The position numbers and the translations under genes were made by a program. Positions 44,412-46,384 of a stretch of DNA of 46,384 bases are shown here, one piece after another (position 1 is the first letter of the stretch; every line of letters begins with the position of its first letter). The stretch covers positions 1 through 46,384 of the forward strand of contig AJWJ01000141.1 of assembly GCA_000277445.1 (NCBI GenBank). Direction: 5' to 3'. The notes below the pieces were generated by a model. The model did not search any database. It saw nothing but the letters and a program-made list of their open reading frames with translations, and was not told the origin of the DNA. Source of the stretch: Polysphondylium violaceum. Taxonomy: Eukaryota > Evosea > Eumycetozoa > Dictyosteliales > Dictyosteliaceae.

Positions 44412-45780
44412 ATGGGTCGTATTATCAGAGGTATATATCAATAATTTTATATATCATGTATCACTTTCACACCTACATACAATCATATGATGATGAATAT
44501 AAATTAGCAATTTGGATTTAGGTTATACACTTGGGTTATAGAATACAATAGAATAGTAGTAGTGGTAGCATCGTGTGATGAATAATTGGTTTTAGTAAAA
44601 TATTTTTTTAGTTTAATTATTTAAAGAATATAATTACATCAACAATTACAACTCAACAACTATCAATAAACAAATTTAAATAGTAAATAATTCTATCAGC
44701 TGACTTTTGTGTATTGTGTTAATAGTAATAAGTTTGTTATTTAAAATCAATGTTCATAATAATAATAATAATAAGAATAATAGCAACAAACAATTATCAA
44801 TCAATAGAATATTCTTTTAAATTATCAAAAAAAATTTACATCCTTTTTAAACTACTACTATGACTCTATTTTATAACTTAAGTCCTCATCACTTTTTTTC
44901 AAAATCTATGATTCCTTTTTTTTTACGTAAAAATTTTTTTGATCAAAAAAAAAAAAAATTTACCTCTTTCTCTCGCACAATATTTCTCTATGGAATAAAA
45001 AATTAATCTTCATTATTTACTATCTAAATAGCTCAAAGAAAGGGTAAAGCCGGTTCAGTCTTCGGTGCCCACACTCACCACCGTAAAGGTACCCCACGTT
45101 TCCGTGCTTTAGATTATGCTGAACGTAACGGTTACGTCAAAGGTGTTGTCAAGGAAATCATCCACGATCCAGGAAGAGGTGCTCCATTAGCCCGTGTTGC
45201 CTTCAAAGGTTTAACTTCCTTCAAGATGGACAAACAACTCTTCATTGCCCCAGAAGGTATGCACACTGGTCAATTTGTCTTCGCCGGTAAAAAAGCCACC
45301 CTTACCATCGGTAACATCCTCCCAATCGGTAAACTCCCAGAAGGTACCATTATTTGCAACGTCGAAGAAAAACTCGGCGATTGCGGTGCTGTCGCTCGTT
45401 GCTCTGGTAACTATGCCACCGTTGTCTCCCACAACCCAGATGAAGGTATCACCCGTATCAAGCTCCCATCAGGTTCCAAAAAGAACGTCACCTCATTAGC
45501 TCGTGCCATGATTGGTATTGTTGCTGGTGGTGGTCGTATTGATAAACCAATCCTCAAAGCCGGTCGTGCTTTCCACAAATACAGAGTCAAGAAGAACAAC
45601 TGGCCTAAAGTTCGTGGTGTTGCTATGAATCCAGTCGAGCATCCACATGGTGGTGGTAACCATCAACACATTGGTCACGCCAGTACAACCAAGAGAGATG
45701 ATCCAGCCGGTAAGAAGGTCGGTCTCATCGCCGCTAGAAGAACTGGTAGATTAAGAGGTACCAAGAATGACCAAGAATAA
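44412..45780 (+). CDS. rpl8: 60S ribosomal protein L8 (uL2)
   Basis: Two exons: 44412-44430 (19 nt, MGRIIR plus one base) and 45032-45780. They give 255 aa, against 257 in human RPL8. The join G|CT restores [20 protein letters not shown]. Further matches are [37 protein letters not shown]-like [37 protein letters not shown], and [16 protein letters not shown], which holds the conserved His near the peptidyl-transferase centre. [14 protein letters not shown] ends the protein. The protein is an essential 23S/28S-binding component of the large subunit. Codon use is strongly C-ending, as expected for very high expression. The 601-nt intron directly after the sixth codon is by far the longest in the window. 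Confidence 0.97.
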
Positions 45781-46384
45781 ACTTTTAGCTTACTGTTTTA
45801 AAATATAAAGATTTGAACAACGTCCCTTTATTTATAATTGACTTATTAAAAAAATAGTAATTGAGTATAAATTTATCATGTTTATAAAATAACTCCAAAT
45901 TAATACCAAGACAGAAGGTGGACTCCAAACACTAGAGTGAATGTAGATAACTAACCATTCCAATTGCATTTATATCATAAGATATTGGTCATGCCAACTT
46001 TCTATTCATAATTTTGATTAAACTATTAAATATCATTAGTATTATAAATAAACATTTACAATATAAAAGATATTTAATTGTTTAATCATATCATGATTTA
46101 TATTCAACATTTATAGCTGTTTTTTTTGATCAACAAATTTATAAATTATTTACAATCCCAATATCAAGGGAGGAAACAACTATTCTTATCGATAAAACAA
46201 AAGATCAAACTAAACAAATCTAAAACAAATTAAAGTACAAAAAGGTGGTAAACTGCCGAGACCTAACAGGTATGTGACTAAATTGCTGGTAACGACACAG
46301 GTACCAATAACAACCGACAACATAAGTTACACTAGTAAAATAGTGCAGGAAGTCAACTAATAATATGGTGAATAAAAAATGATA
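45781..46384. other. 3' flank of rpl8 and window end
   Basis: 604 bp of mostly A/T-rich DNA with AATAAA-like signals. The last 150 bp are more balanced (about 46240-46340). A 37-codon hydrophobic frame on the minus strand (46210-46323) is too short and isolated to call. No gene is supported. Confidence 0.6.

Noticed and set aside
44487-44705. C/D-box snoRNA in the rpl8 intron
   Set aside because: C-box-like strings exist but the first CTGA is too far away and no terminal stem forms.
46210-46323. 37-codon hydrophobic frame on the minus strand
   Set aside because: Too short, with an in-frame stop just upstream and no continuation or motif.

Overview
The window looks like a piece of a dictyostelid (social amoeba) genome. 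Intergenic DNA is extremely A/T-rich. Coding regions carry CAA, AAT and ATC homopolymer tracts that encode runs of Gln, Asn, Asp and His. Introns are short and A/T-rich with GT..AG ends. Gene content is eukaryotic and includes V-ATPase subunit H, twinfilin, a PI transfer protein, a Hippo/MST-type kinase and RPL8. Coding GC appears higher than I would expect for Dictyostelium discoideum, so a Cavenderia, Heterostelium or Tieghemostelium-like species is my guess; the species is not established. I identified 20 protein genes and 31 introns. Most introns are 50-168 nt; the exceptions are 291 nt in the MYB gene and 601 nt in rpl8. All exon joins were checked by eye for splice dinucleotides and reading phase.

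Layout. 1-2216 holds no clear gene but contains a GC-rich island and a strong hairpin just before asnsd1 (+). asnsd1 converges on a mitochondrial-looking HugZ/DUF2470 protein (-). A long A/T-rich gap leads to a SHAQKY-type MYB regulator (+). A minus-strand cluster follows: vatH, an L-galactose-dehydrogenase-like reductase, a PC4/Sub1 coactivator, an HD phosphohydrolase, a secreted purple acid phosphatase and a Maf nucleotide pyrophosphatase. Maf is divergent from a patatin phospholipase (+), with a 17-bp inverted repeat between them.

Next on the minus strand come a SulP/SLC26 anion transporter with a long N-terminal extension and a TetX-like FAD monooxygenase. They are followed by an MST/Krs kinase (+), a zinc alcohol dehydrogenase (-), a small secreted CBM49 protein (+), a membrane-anchored N-acetylglutamate synthase (+), a PITP (+) and an 843-aa ankyrin-like orphan (+). 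The window ends with a PQQ-propeller/EGF type I membrane protein (-), twinfilin (-) and rpl8 (+).

The genes are mostly housekeeping or signalling and do not form one pathway; spacing is compact and no operon logic applies. The most notable points are: (i) a 60-nt intron that fuses two apparently separate reading frames into one 937-aa SulP transporter, whose N-terminal region has a faint SPX-like motif; (ii) six acidic STVI repeats in the Hippo-type kinase, in the place where animal MST kinases carry phospho-Thr docking motifs; (iii) an N-acetylglutamate synthase with a predicted membrane segment; and (iv) several unexplained inverted or phased repeats in promoters. I saw no retroelement, DNA transposon, tRNA or rRNA gene that I can support.
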